Of a stretch of 64,000 nucleotides of DNA, positions 55,144 through 64,000 are shown in pieces; the first letter of the stretch is position 1, and each line of letters opens with the position of its first letter. Source of the stretch: Bacillus ectoiniformans (GTDB taxonomy: Bacteria > Bacillota > Bacilli > Bacillales > Domibacillaceae). Position numbers and translations under genes: made by a program. The notes under the pieces are model-generated. The model made no database searches. It saw nothing but the letters and a program-made list of their open reading frames with translations, and was not told the origin of the DNA. The DNA lies in the NCBI RefSeq assembly GCF_016908875.1, contig NZ_JAFBES010000013.1, positions 26,772-90,771 on the forward strand, written 5' to 3'.

Positions 55144-55710
55144 ATGAAGAAAAAGCAAATTCGGGATCACATGAAACGTTTGCTTTCGGAGATAGATAAA
55201 AGGGACTTTGAACAGGAATCTTTTGAGATAGCGAATCAGCTTTTTGCTATGGAAGAATGGAGAGAAGCGGAAACAGTCGGTCTAACCGTTTCTAGCGATC
55301 TCGAAGTGGATACGTGGCAGATCATCAAGCAGGGATGGAAGGAAGGAAAGCGGATAACCGCACCTAAATGTTCACCTGCTGAAAAAAGTATGCAATTTTA
55401 TGAAGTACCTTCTTTTTTAGCGCTGGAGCAAACCAATTTCGGATTATATGAACCTAAACCAGTGCCGAACTTGCTTGTAAATAAACAGGATATCGATTTA
55501 TTGATTGTGCCGGGTCTGGCATTTACGAAACAAGGGTATCGGCTTGGGTTCGGTGGAGGATACTACGATCGCTACCTAGAACAATTCGAAGGCGAAGTTC
55601 TTTCTCTATGTTTTGACCGTCAATTGCGTGAAGACATACCCATAGAGCCTCATGATATTCCAGTAAAAAAGCTGGTCCTCTCAAATAAAGTCATCTGCTG
55701 CCGTTCATAA
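55144..55710 (+). CDS. yqgN: 5-formyltetrahydrofolate cyclo-ligase YqgN
   Basis: This enzyme converts 5-formyl-THF to 5,10-methenyl-THF with ATP. The 188-residue protein has the N-terminal helices of the family, QFYEVPSFLALEQTNFGLYEP, and the nucleotide/folate motif IVPGLAFTKQGYRLGFGGGYYDRYL. The start is ATG 55144, 4 to 9 bases after TTAGGAGG; GTG 55126 is upstream of that site. It matches B. subtilis yqgN by length and position after rpmG. Confidence 0.93.
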   Translation: MKKKQIRDHMKRLLSEIDKRDFEQESFEIANQLFAMEEWREAETVGLTVSSDLEVDTWQIIKQGWKEGKRITAPKCSPAEKSMQFYEVPSFLALEQTNFGLYEPKPVPNLLVNKQDIDLLIVPGLAFTKQGYRLGFGGGYYDRYLEQFEGEVLSLCFDRQLREDIPIEPHDIPVKKLVLSNKVICCRS

Positions 55711-55733
55711 AAAAAGCAGGACTTTCATAATAA

Positions 55734-56762
<1,029 letters not shown>

Positions 56763-56768
56763 GTGGAG

Positions 56769-56798
56769 AAGAAACCGTCTGTGTACGGTTTCTTTTTT
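56769..56798 (+). terminator. Intrinsic terminator after ldh
   Basis: GAAACCGT (56771-56778) pairs with ACGGTTTC (56785-56792), then six T. Confidence 0.92.
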
Positions 56799-56881
56799 GG
56801 GCTTTAACCCCATGAAACTTTACACGTTCATCCTCGTTTCTTATAGTTAAAGTAAGATATTAGAATGAAGGCAGTGATTGA

Positions 56882-58417
56882 ATGAGCATACGGGAAGAAT
56901 ATTTGTTTTGGAGACTTGCCCATCTCTTCGTAGTGGAGCAGGATTATCACTTGGCTCGTCTATCCGATCACCGTGACGAGATCTGGCTTGAGAACTTTTC
57001 GAATAAATCCGCGCAAGTGGTAAGGATTGTCCGTAAAAACTTGGATTGGTCAAGCACGATTCAAAGGGATGTGGAAAGAGCTTCCGCAGCCGGAGAAAGA
57101 ATTCGCAAGCAGGTGATTAAACGAAATCTAACGGTGTTGAATCTCTATGTGACCCCTCACGCACCTGTCGATCATAATGAACAGAATATCACGAGGCCTT
57201 TTTTCTTTCCGAAAGGAGAAAAAACAAAGGTAGAAAGTATTTTATTCTCACAAGAGGATATGGCAGAAGCGATTGAAAGGCTGCAGCAGCTCCTCGATAT
57301 ACCTGTGGAATTAAATGATCTAAATGCCCAGTTTGAAGAGGAAGCGGCCATCTATCAGCGGGCGGTATTGTCTTATGCGGTTAAGAAAAATGAAGAGGAT
57401 CAACAGCTTTTTAACTTTTCAAAACCGTTTTTCACCTATCTGTTTATAACGGTGCAAATGGCGATCTTTCTTATGATGGAACTAAAGGGAGGCAGTACAA
57501 ATTCCGAAAACTTAATTCGTTTTGGCGCTAAATTTAACCCTCTCATTTTAGAAGGTGAATGGTGGCGGCTGATCACTCCTATCTTTCTTCATATTGGATT
57601 TCTGCATTTATTAATGAATACAGCGGCTCTTTACTTATTAGGTGCAGCGGTAGAACGGATATTTGGACGGATGCGCTTTTTGTTTATCTACCTTTTTTCA
57701 GGATTTACAGGAGCTGTGGCCAGTTTTCTTTTAACACCTAATCTGTCGGCTGGAGCGAGCGGTGCGATTTTTGGCTGCTTCGGAGCTTTGCTTTATTTTG
57801 GAGCGGTATATCCGAAACAATTTTTTCGCTCGATGGGCATGAATGTGATTGTCGTGATCATTTTCAATTTAATATTTGGTTTTACCGTGCCTGGAATAGA
57901 TAATGCGGGTCATATTGGCGGATTAATCGGCGGTTTTCTGGCAACAGGAATCGTTCACTTCCCGAAGAAATGGCGCTTGGGCAGGCAATTGATGTTTCTT
58001 TTAGGAACAGCAGCACTCACGATCGGCGCACTATGGATAGGGCTGAGTGATGGCCAGAGCCGGCTAGATGCGAATTCAGTTAATCTGCTTGCGCAGGAAC
58101 ATATTCAACAAAAAGAGTATGGGGAAGCGTATCAATTATTATCTGATTATGTCGACGGCGGAGGAGAAGGAACGGCAGAGACATATTTCTTCTTAGCCTA
58201 TATCGAATTAGAGCGAAAACAGCTGGATCTTGCCGAAGAGCATTTGCAAAAAGCGACCGTGCTTCGTCAAGACTTTCATGAAGCCTATTTCAATTTATCA
58301 TTAATTTATTACGAAAGAGGAGATAAAACGAGAGCATTGGAACTTGCCAAAGATGCTCAGCGTTATAAACCTGATGAACAGGCCTATCAAGATTTTATTG
58401 CAGAATTAGAGCGATAA
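56882..58417 (+). CDS. gluP: Rhomboid protease GluP
   Basis: GluP (YqgP) is an intramembrane serine protease of 511 residues. The N-terminal cytosolic domain spans about 1-175, the seven-helix rhomboid core about 180-380 with catalytic S293 in GASGAIFG and H344 in DNAGHIGG, and a C-terminal region holds TPR-like repeats (about 415-505: AQEHIQQKEYGEAYQLL, AYFNLSLIYYERGDKTRAL). These dyad positions fit the B. subtilis enzyme with a five-residue shift. It is linked to division and Mg transporter turnover there. The ATG follows GAAGGCAGTG. yqgQ and glcK follow. Confidence 0.94.
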   Translation: MSIREEYLFWRLAHLFVVEQDYHLARLSDHRDEIWLENFSNKSAQVVRIVRKNLDWSSTIQRDVERASAAGERIRKQVIKRNLTVLNLYVTPHAPVDHNEQNITRPFFFPKGEKTKVESILFSQEDMAEAIERLQQLLDIPVELNDLNAQFEEEAAIYQRAVLSYAVKKNEEDQQLFNFSKPFFTYLFITVQMAIFLMMELKGGSTNSENLIRFGAKFNPLILEGEWWRLITPIFLHIGFLHLLMNTAALYLLGAAVERIFGRMRFLFIYLFSGFTGAVASFLLTPNLSAGASGAIFGCFGALLYFGAVYPKQFFRSMGMNVIVVIIFNLIFGFTVPGIDNAGHIGGLIGGFLATGIVHFPKKWRLGRQLMFLLGTAALTIGALWIGLSDGQSRLDANSVNLLAQEHIQQKEYGEAYQLLSDYVDGGGEGTAETYFFLAYIELERKQLDLAEEHLQKATVLRQDFHEAYFNLSLIYYERGDKTRALELAKDAQRYKPDEQAYQDFIAELER

Positions 58418-58490
58418 TTGCTATCTCTTGTCGTTTAAATGTTAATATTTTATACTTGAGGGACTCGAATGATAGAAAGCCGGTGGGACA

Positions 58491-58715
58491 GTGAAAAATA
58501 TGTACGATGTTCAACAGCTTTTAAAAAGGTTTGGCGTATACGTTTATGTTGGTGAACGACAAGCTGATTTGGAGCAAATGGCAGCTGAATTGAAAGACTT
58601 GTACGAATTTAAATTAGTGGATATAAAAGAATATCAAACTGCGCTTCTTTTAATCCGGCATGAAATTCAAAAAGAAAAAGATAAACGACAGAATAAAGGT
58701 GAGAAATATGTCTGA
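58491..58715 (+). CDS. yqgQ: YqgQ-family small protein
   Basis: The 74-residue protein matches YqgQ (DUF910), a helical bundle with possible single-strand nucleic-acid binding and unknown role. It begins MKNMYDVQQLLKRFGVYVYVG and ends in a highly charged tail. The start is GTG 58491; GCCGGTGGGA is the ribosome site. It overlaps glcK by 8 bases, the same pairing as in B. subtilis. Confidence 0.87.
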   Translation: MKNMYDVQQLLKRFGVYVYVGERQADLEQMAAELKDLYEFKLVDIKEYQTALLLIRHEIQKEKDKRQNKGEKYV

Positions 58716-59667
58716 AAAATGGCTAGTGGCTGTCGATCTTGGCGGCACAACGACAAAAATTGCATTTGTAAATGATTATGGCGAAATCATAAAAAAGTGG
58801 GAAATCGTAACGGATAAATCTGAAAGCGGCAAGAAAATCGTCTTAAATATTGCGAAGTCGATCGATGAAAAGCTGGATGAAATGCATGTCTCTAAACAGC
58901 AGCTTGCAGGAATTGGGATGGGAGCACCAGGCCCTGTCGATGTCGAAAAAGGCATTATTTACGAAGCGGTTAATCTTGGCTGGGAAAACAATTATCCGCT
59001 AAAAAATATCTTAGAAGTGGAAACGGGGCTATCTGCAGTCATTGATAACGATGCGAATTGTGCAGCGTTAGGCGAGATGTGGAAAGGCGCCGGAAACGGG
59101 GCGAAAGATTTAGTTTGTGTGACGCTCGGCACGGGTGTAGGCGGCGGTGTGATTGCGAATGGAGACATTGTTCACGGTACGCATGGGGCAGCTGGTGAGA
59201 TCGGTCATATTACAGTCGTACCTGAACATGGATTTCAGTGCAACTGCGGCAAGCAAGGCTGTTTAGAAACGGTGGCTTCTGCTACGGGAGTAGTCAACCT
59301 TGCTGTGAAAGAACTAGAACAGTCAAATATGGCTTCCGTATTAAGAGGGCAGGATGCCTTCTCTGCGAAAATGGTCTTTGATGCAGCGAGGGAAGGGGAT
59401 GAGCTAGCTGCGATGACAGTTGATCGTCTCGCTTTCTATCTCGGTTTAGCTTTAGCCAATCTAGGCAATGCCTTAAACCCAGATAAGATTGTCATTGGCG
59501 GCGGCGTATCAAAAGCTGGTGATGTATTATTAATCCCGGTTCAGAAGTACTTTCAAAAATTTGCGTTCAACTCTGTTAAGCATTCCACCCTTCTTGATCT
59601 TGCGGTGCTTGAAAATGATGCAGGGGTCATTGGGGCAGCTTGGCTTGTTAAGCACAAATTGGCGTAA
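58708..59667 (+). CDS. glcK: ROK-family glucokinase GlcK
   Basis: GlcK phosphorylates glucose to glucose 6-phosphate with ATP. The 319-residue protein has the ATP loop VDLGGTTTKIAF, sugar-binding GMGAPGPVD and DNDANCAALGEMW, GVGGGVIANG, and the ROK zinc motif CNCGKQGCLE. The start is ATG 58708, after AAAGGTGAG; the longer upstream frame overlaps yqgQ and is not supported. It could feed the glucan-like cluster at 51-55 kb through glucose 6-phosphate, which is speculative. A terminator follows. Confidence 0.95.
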   Translation: MSEKWLVAVDLGGTTTKIAFVNDYGEIIKKWEIVTDKSESGKKIVLNIAKSIDEKLDEMHVSKQQLAGIGMGAPGPVDVEKGIIYEAVNLGWENNYPLKNILEVETGLSAVIDNDANCAALGEMWKGAGNGAKDLVCVTLGTGVGGGVIANGDIVHGTHGAAGEIGHITVVPEHGFQCNCGKQGCLETVASATGVVNLAVKELEQSNMASVLRGQDAFSAKMVFDAAREGDELAAMTVDRLAFYLGLALANLGNALNPDKIVIGGGVSKAGDVLLIPVQKYFQKFAFNSVKHSTLLDLAVLENDAGVIGAAWLVKHKLA

Positions 59668-59688
59668 CAATTATATACGGATTAAATA

Positions 59689-59718
59689 GATCCCTTGTCT
59701 ATCGCAGGGGATTTTTTA
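59689..59718 (+). terminator. Intrinsic terminator after glcK
   Basis: ATCCCTTG (59690-59697) pairs with CAGGGGAT (59705-59712) with one G-T pair, then six T. Confidence 0.9.
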
Positions 59719-59739
59719 TGTGGGTTTTATGAAGAAAGG

Positions 59740-59768
59740 TGAAACCTTTTCACAGGTTAAAACGTATA
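59740..59768 (+). promoter_or_regulatory. ECF sigma-type promoter upstream of ltaS
   Basis: TGAAAC (59740-59745), 17-base spacer and CGTATA (59763-59768), the same pattern and spacing as the yqeZ promoter. Sigma-W, -M or -X could read it. The leader to ltaS would be about 175 bases. Confidence 0.7.
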
Positions 59769-59883
59769 ATTAAGCATTGATTCATTGAACAGTCAGACTA
59801 TTATTCTACAAAACCTCTGTTAGTTCCTGATTGCTTTTTTGTAAAAAAAGTATTAAGATTATCTATGATGTTTAGGAATAACC

Positions 59884-59912
59884 TTGACAAATCAATGAAT
59901 CTAATGAATATT
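59884..59912 (+). promoter_or_regulatory. Sigma-A promoter of ltaS
   Basis: Perfect TTGACA (59884-59889), 17-base spacer, AATATT (4 of 6) at 59907-59912. Confidence 0.6.
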
Positions 59913-59921
59913 ACAGACGAT

Positions 59922-59935
59922 GTTACAGTTGTAAC
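59922..59935. promoter_or_regulatory. Palindrome at the ltaS start site
   Basis: GTTACA-GT-TGTAAC, a perfect 6-base inverted repeat just after the predicted sigma-A start and directly before the ribosome site AGGAGG. It could be an operator; no known regulator is matched. Confidence 0.4.
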
Positions 59936-59949
59936 AAGGAGGTTTTTTA

Positions 59950-61821
59950 ATGAAGGGAACGCTAAACAACAAACTTTCTTTACTTGTTGTTGCCGTTTTG
60001 TTCTTATGGATTAAAACGTACATCATTTATAAAACGAGCTTTAGTATTGATATTGAAAATGGACTGCAGGAGTTTATCTTGTTTATCAATCCATTGAGCT
60101 TTATTATGCTCATCTTAGGATTAAGTTTCTTCTTAAAAAGCGAGAAAGCAAGAAATCGTTATTTGTTAATAACTAGTTTCTTTTTAACGTTCATTTTATA
60201 TGCCAATATGGTGTTTTACCGCTTTTTTAATGACTTCATCACACTCCCGCTTTTGTTCCAAACAAGCAACTTTGCAGATCTAGGAAGCAGTGTCAATGAA
60301 GAGTTTCATTTAACAGATATCCTTTACTTTATGGATATCATTATTCTAGCTGTTCTATTAAAGTTTAAACCTAAATTCTTGGCCTTCCGCCATTTATCTA
60401 AGATGAACCGCCGAGCATACTTTTTGTCAGCGGCTGCGATGGTCTTTTTAAATCTTGGCCTTTCGGAAGTTGAGCGTCCGGAGCTTTTAACAAGAACATT
60501 TGACCGTGAAATGCTTGTGAAAAATATCGGCACATATAATTACCATATCTATGATCTGGTTCTTCAATCGAAATCTTCTGCTCAGCGGGCGATGGCTGAT
60601 GGAAGTGAGCTTGTTGATATCGAGAACTACTCGGATGCGAAGTACGCGAAGCCAAAAGATGATATGTTCGGTATTGCCAAAGGCAAGAACGTTATTTTAG
60701 TCAGTGTAGAATCGACGCAGGAATTCGTCATGAATAATAAAGTAAATGGACAGGAAATTACTCCGTTTATGAATCAGTTCGCTAAAGAAAGCTTGTACTT
60801 TAATAATTTCTATCACCAAACAGGTCAGGGGAAAACGTCTGACAGTGAATTTTTAGTTGAAAATTCCCTCTACCCATTAAGCCGCGGTGCCGTCTTCTTC
60901 ACCCATTCAGGGAATGAATACCAATCCATGGCAGAGAAATTGAGTGAAAATGGCTATTTTACAAATGCGATGCATGCAAACAATAAAAGCTTCTGGAATC
61001 GGGATATTATGTACAAGTCCCTTGGCTACGAGCGATTCTATGAAGTTAATGATTATGATGTCAATGAAGAAAACAGTGTCAACTGGGGAATGAAAGATGT
61101 ACCGTTCTTTGAACAGTCGGCTGAACATATGAAAGAAATGAAAAAACCTTTCTATTCTAAGCTCATTACATTAACGAATCATCACCCGTTTAACTATGAT
61201 GAAGAAGACAAATTTATTGATGAATTTACGTCGAATAGCGGAACGCTAAACCGTTATTTTGTTACTGTCCGATACACTGATGAAGCACTGAAAAACTTTG
61301 TAGCCAAGCTGAAAGAGTCTGGCATTTATGATGACTCTATCATTGTGCTCTATGGTGATCACTATGGCATCTCTGAAAACCATAACGAAGCAATGTCTCA
61401 ATATCTGGGTAAAGAAGTAACTCCATTCGTCTCTACGCAGCTTCAAAAAGTACCATTCATGATTCATATTCCTGGTGTTGAAGGAAGAGTCATTGATAAA
61501 GTTGGCGGTCAAATTGACATGCGTCCAACTCTGCTTCACTTGTTAGGAATTAATACGAAGGATGACTTGCAGCTTGGGCAAGATTTGCTGTCAGATCAAC
61601 ACGAAGAGCTGACGGTATTCCGTGACGGCCGTTTCGTAACAAAAGATTATGTATATGCTGATAATAAATGCTGGGATAAGAAAACAGAACAGCCGACAGA
61701 AAAGAGCTATTGTGCTCCGTACATCGAAAAATCTGCCACTGAACTGAGTTATTCCGACCGTATCATCTACGGAGATTTACTTCGTTTCTATGATCCGGAT
61801 TCAGCTAAGAGAAAAGAATAA
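59950..61821 (+). CDS. ltaS: Lipoteichoic acid synthase (LtaS family, YqgS)
   Basis: LtaS polymerises glycerol phosphate from phosphatidylglycerol onto the lipoteichoic acid anchor outside the membrane. The 623-residue chain has five membrane helices (about 8-180) and an extracellular sulfatase-like domain with nucleophile T296 in QGKTSDSEF, the ILVSVES metal glutamate and DHYGISENH. It is similar in length to B. subtilis YqgS (638). The start ATG follows AAGGAGG. Upstream lie a sigma-A and an ECF-like promoter, pointing to envelope-stress control. A perfect terminator follows. Confidence 0.94.
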   Translation: MKGTLNNKLSLLVVAVLFLWIKTYIIYKTSFSIDIENGLQEFILFINPLSFIMLILGLSFFLKSEKARNRYLLITSFFLTFILYANMVFYRFFNDFITLPLLFQTSNFADLGSSVNEEFHLTDILYFMDIIILAVLLKFKPKFLAFRHLSKMNRRAYFLSAAAMVFLNLGLSEVERPELLTRTFDREMLVKNIGTYNYHIYDLVLQSKSSAQRAMADGSELVDIENYSDAKYAKPKDDMFGIAKGKNVILVSVESTQEFVMNNKVNGQEITPFMNQFAKESLYFNNFYHQTGQGKTSDSEFLVENSLYPLSRGAVFFTHSGNEYQSMAEKLSENGYFTNAMHANNKSFWNRDIMYKSLGYERFYEVNDYDVNEENSVNWGMKDVPFFEQSAEHMKEMKKPFYSKLITLTNHHPFNYDEEDKFIDEFTSNSGTLNRYFVTVRYTDEALKNFVAKLKESGIYDDSIIVLYGDHYGISENHNEAMSQYLGKEVTPFVSTQLQKVPFMIHIPGVEGRVIDKVGGQIDMRPTLLHLLGINTKDDLQLGQDLLSDQHEELTVFRDGRFVTKDYVYADNKCWDKKTEQPTEKSYCAPYIEKSATELSYSDRIIYGDLLRFYDPDSAKRKE

Positions 61822-61860
61822 CAGAAAAAAGTCTGCCTTGTTAGGCAGGCTTTTTTCTGT
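61821..61860 (+). terminator. Intrinsic terminator after ltaS
   Basis: A 17-base stem (61821-61837 with 61844-61860, one G-T pair) around TTGTTA, T-rich in the 3' arm. Confidence 0.93.
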
Positions 61861-61946
61861 AGATAGAAGAAGGATCACATTTCTTAAATAAGGCAAACTT
61901 CCGCGGCATACATTCAATAAAAGAGTATTTTTAGAGGGGGATCTCT

Positions 61947-62828
61947 ATGCCGCATTCATTAAATCGTCCTTATGATTTTCAAACCTTATTAAATGATTTG
62001 CATGAATTGAATAGTTATCCATTTATTGAAATCGTTGAAATTGCTAGAAGTGTAGAAGGAAGGCCGATATGGGAGGTGTCCCTTGGCAATGGACCACGCA
62101 AAGTGCATATGAATGGGTCTTTCCATGCGAATGAGTGGATCACTTCAGCAGCAGTTATGGCATTTATAAAGGAATATGCAAAAGCTATTGCTTGCAATCG
62201 GTTAATAGGTGGGGTGTCTGCTCAGCAATTGTTTGCAGCGAATTCATTATCCATTGTGCCAATGGTGAATCCTGATGGGGTGGAATTAGTCATAAATGGG
62301 CCAGCCAAGAATAGAAGAAATGAATTATTGGAGTTAAACGAAGGTTCAGAGGATTTTAGCCAGTGGAAAGCTAATATCCGCGGAGTGGATCTGAATAATC
62401 AATATCCAGCCAATTGGGAAATTGAAAAACAGCGGAAAGAGCCTAAAAGCCCGGCTCCTCGAGATTACCCGGGAGATCAACCGCTAAGTGAGCCAGAAGC
62501 AATTGCCATGGCTCAATTGCAGGAGCAGAAGCGTTTTGACCGTCTGTTGGCCTTTCATACGCAGGGAGCCGAGTTTTATTGGGGATATGAAGGGCAGGAG
62601 CCAGAAGAAGCTTCAAGGCTTGCAGAGGCATTTGAGCGGGCCAGCGGCTATCAGTCAGTTCGCTACATCGATAGTCACGCCGGCTATAAGGACTGGTATA
62701 TCAATGAGTTTAAAGGTGCTGGCTTTACAGTTGAACTTGGCATCGGCTGCAATCCGCTGCCGCTGTCTCAATTTCATGAAGTTTGTCTGGCAGCGAACAA
62801 GATCTGCATAGAGGCATTAAAAGAATAA
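61947..62828 (+). CDS. yqgT: M14-family zinc carboxypeptidase (YqgT-like, no LysM)
   Basis: A 293-residue M14 peptidase related to gamma-D-glutamyl-diamino acid endopeptidase I, which cuts peptidoglycan stem peptides. Zinc ligands are in HANEW (H-x2-E) and LAFHTQG, and the catalytic glutamate is in TVELGIG. RGVDLNNQYPANWE and VPMVNPDGVELV are family motifs. It has no signal peptide and no LysM repeats, whereas B. subtilis YqgT is longer with N-terminal LysM domains, so this form may act in the cytosol or sporangium. The ATG follows GAGGGGGA. It converges on a DUF2759 gene. Confidence 0.85.
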   Translation: MPHSLNRPYDFQTLLNDLHELNSYPFIEIVEIARSVEGRPIWEVSLGNGPRKVHMNGSFHANEWITSAAVMAFIKEYAKAIACNRLIGGVSAQQLFAANSLSIVPMVNPDGVELVINGPAKNRRNELLELNEGSEDFSQWKANIRGVDLNNQYPANWEIEKQRKEPKSPAPRDYPGDQPLSEPEAIAMAQLQEQKRFDRLLAFHTQGAEFYWGYEGQEPEEASRLAEAFERASGYQSVRYIDSHAGYKDWYINEFKGAGFTVELGIGCNPLPLSQFHEVCLAANKICIEALKE

Positions 62829-62829
62829 A

Positions 62830-62864
62830 AAAAATCCTCGCTTGCTTTAAGCGAGGACTTTCTT
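62830..62864. terminator. Bidirectional terminator between yqgT and the DUF2759 gene
   Basis: TCCTCGCTT (62835-62843) pairs with AAGCGAGGA (62849-62857); A-rich on the left and T-rich on the right, placed between convergent genes. Confidence 0.9.
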
Positions 62865-62866
62865 TA

Positions 62867-63043
62867 TTAATGACCGCCTGGAATACCGTGGTGAATGAAG
62901 GTCATGATTGTGAACCAGCCGATGACTCCAGCTGTTCCAAGTCCAAATACAATCCCTAAAAGATTTTTGCTTTTAATAGCAGACAGCGTACTGAAAATCG
63001 CAAGAATTGCAACAAGACCAAAAATGATCACTAATCCGTTCAT
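62867..63043 (-). CDS. DUF2759 small membrane protein
   Basis: A 58-residue protein with two membrane helices (about 3-21 and 28-52) and a C-terminal HHGIPGGH tail, matching DUF2759 of Bacillaceae; function unknown. The start is ATG 63043, 7 bases after AAGGGG on the minus strand; TTG 63049 is too close to that site. B. subtilis has a protein of this family (yqgW) at the same place. Confidence 0.82.
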   Translation of the reverse strand: MNGLVIIFGLVAILAIFSTLSAIKSKNLLGIVFGLGTAGVIGWFTIMTFIHHGIPGGH

Positions 63044-63232
63044 AGTCAAACCCCTTTCTTCATTGACTCAATAACCATAGAAGTAACCTAGAGCTATGTA
63101 AAAATCAGTACATATTCATCATTATTTTATAGTTTTTTTTTCCGTTTGTCGAGTTGAAAAATCATTGTTCTTTAAAAAGACACGATTCACTGATACGATA
63201 GGAATATGAAAATAGGAAAGGTGTGCGATGTA

Positions 63233-63868
63233 ATGAATTGGACTCAATTGCCATTAGGGCCTCTGCAAACGAATTGCTACGTATTATCGAATAAGGAAAA
63301 TGAATGTATTATTTTTGATCCGGGTGCAGAAGGAGATAAGCTTGTGCAGTGGCTGAAAGCGAATAAGCTGACCCCGCTGGCAGTATTATTAACCCACGCT
63401 CATTTCGATCATATAGGCGCTGTGGACGCCGTTAGAGATGCTTACGATGCGCCGGTCTATTTACATAAAAAAGAGAGGAATTGGCTGAAAGATCCGGCTA
63501 TGAATGGCTCTCAGTTCTTTAAAATGGGGAAAATCAGCGGCAGAGGAGCAGATCATCTTTTAGAAGATGAGACAGAACTAACGATTGGCAGCTTTACATT
63601 CAAGCTGTTCCATACACCTGGTCATTCACCTGGGAGTATATCATTTTACTTTGAAGAAGGAGGAGCTGTGTTCGCAGGAGATACCTTATTTATGGGAAGT
63701 ATAGGCCGGACCGATCTTAAAGGTGGAAATCATGAGCTGTTAATCAAGAGCATTCATGACCATTTGCTATCTCTTCCTGAAGAAACGGTGGTTCTTCCTG
63801 GCCATGGCCCTGCTACATCTATAGGTCAAGAGATGGATCATAATCCATTTTTAAATGGATTCGCATAA
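63233..63868 (+). CDS. yqgX: Metallo-beta-lactamase-fold hydrolase YqgX (glyoxalase II-like)
   Basis: A 211-residue MBL-fold hydrolase. Zinc motif LTHAHFDHIGA, then TPGHSPGSISFY, FAGDTLFMGSIGRTDL and LPGHGPATS give the two-zinc site. Members act as hydroxyacylglutathione or related thioester hydrolases; in a bacillithiol user the substrate may be a bacillithiol thioester, which is inference. The start is ATG 63233 after AAAGGTG, matching the family start MxW; ATG 63206 precedes that site. A terminator follows. Confidence 0.9.
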   Translation: MNWTQLPLGPLQTNCYVLSNKENECIIFDPGAEGDKLVQWLKANKLTPLAVLLTHAHFDHIGAVDAVRDAYDAPVYLHKKERNWLKDPAMNGSQFFKMGKISGRGADHLLEDETELTIGSFTFKLFHTPGHSPGSISFYFEEGGAVFAGDTLFMGSIGRTDLKGGNHELLIKSIHDHLLSLPEETVVLPGHGPATSIGQEMDHNPFLNGFA

Positions 63869-63876
63869 TATGAAAT

Positions 63877-63908
63877 AAAAAACCCTTCTCACATGAGAAG
63901 GGTTTTTT
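63877..63908 (+). terminator. Intrinsic terminator after yqgX
   Basis: AAAAAACCCTTCTCA and its perfect complement around CA, ending in six T. Confidence 0.96.
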
Positions 63909-63960
63909 CATAGTGTTGAAAAACACCTTAGGCAATAGACAAAATCTAAAATTAAGATTA

Positions 63961-63994
63961 AAATCCTTCTCATCAACTAACATGAGAGGGATTT
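63961..63994. repeat. Second hairpin related to the yqgX terminator
   Basis: AAATCCTTCTCAT (63961-63973) pairs with ATGAGAGGGATTT (63982-63994) with one G-T pair. The arms resemble the preceding terminator (CCTTCTCA / TGAGAAGG). The remaining bases to the window end show no gene. Confidence 0.6.
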
Positions 63995-64000
63995 CCTATG

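Overview
The window is a stretch of a low-GC, Gram-positive, endospore-forming chromosome of the family Bacillaceae. Nearly every gene matches, in order and orientation, the yqe-yqf-yqg region of Bacillus subtilis that follows dnaK-dnaJ. Sporulation genes (yqfC, yqfD), Bacillus-type AAGGAGG ribosome sites, frequent TTG and GTG starts and a glycyl T-box agree with this. I cannot name the genus. The call rests on remembered protein families and synteny; no search was run.

Layout. 1-4.4 kb: translation and RNA modification (prmA, rsmE, mtaB), deoC, rpsU, yqeY. 4.4-7.3 kb: an envelope-stress operon (nfeD-like yqeZ, floA, yqfB) behind a sigma-W-like promoter. 7.3-15.4 kb: a long, tightly packed run (yqfC, yqfD, phoH, pgpH, ybeY, dgkA, cdd, era, yqzL, recO). 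15.4-24.1 kb: T-box-controlled glyQS, ccpN-yqfL, then the macromolecular-synthesis set yqxD, dnaG, sigA. 24.2-29.7 kb: cccA, trmK, nif3-like yqfO and minus-strand ispH and yqfQ, with two unrecognised genes and one 370-base gap without a supported gene. 29.9-38.7 kb: cshB, nfo, yqfT, yqfU, a zinc ABC importer pair with zur, yqfW, yqfX, ispG, yqfZ. 38.7-49.8 kb: DUF1189 protein, Na/Pi symporter, sodA, an MFS transporter, pbpA, and a pst phosphate operon with a PhoP-type box. 49.9-54.8 kb: yqzD-yqzC and a three-gene alpha-glucan-like cluster. 54.9-64 kb: rpmG, yqgN, ldh, gluP, yqgQ, glcK, ltaS, an M14 peptidase, a DUF2759 protein and yqgX.

Most of the window is conserved core. The least ordinary parts are (a) the DUF4912 / inactive-looking GH57-GT4 fusion / nucleotidyltransferase cluster, (b) a near-perfect terminator hairpin whose 3' arm carries the yqfC ribosome site and whose loop region carries a sigma-E-like -10, (c) the 27.2-27.9 kb gap with an orphan secreted or anchored protein, and (d) several regulatory elements readable in the DNA: PHO box, ECF sigma promoters before yqeZ and ltaS, a Zur-like box, and a 42-base perfect palindrome after pstB. 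No tRNA, rRNA, CRISPR, intact insertion sequence or prophage was seen.
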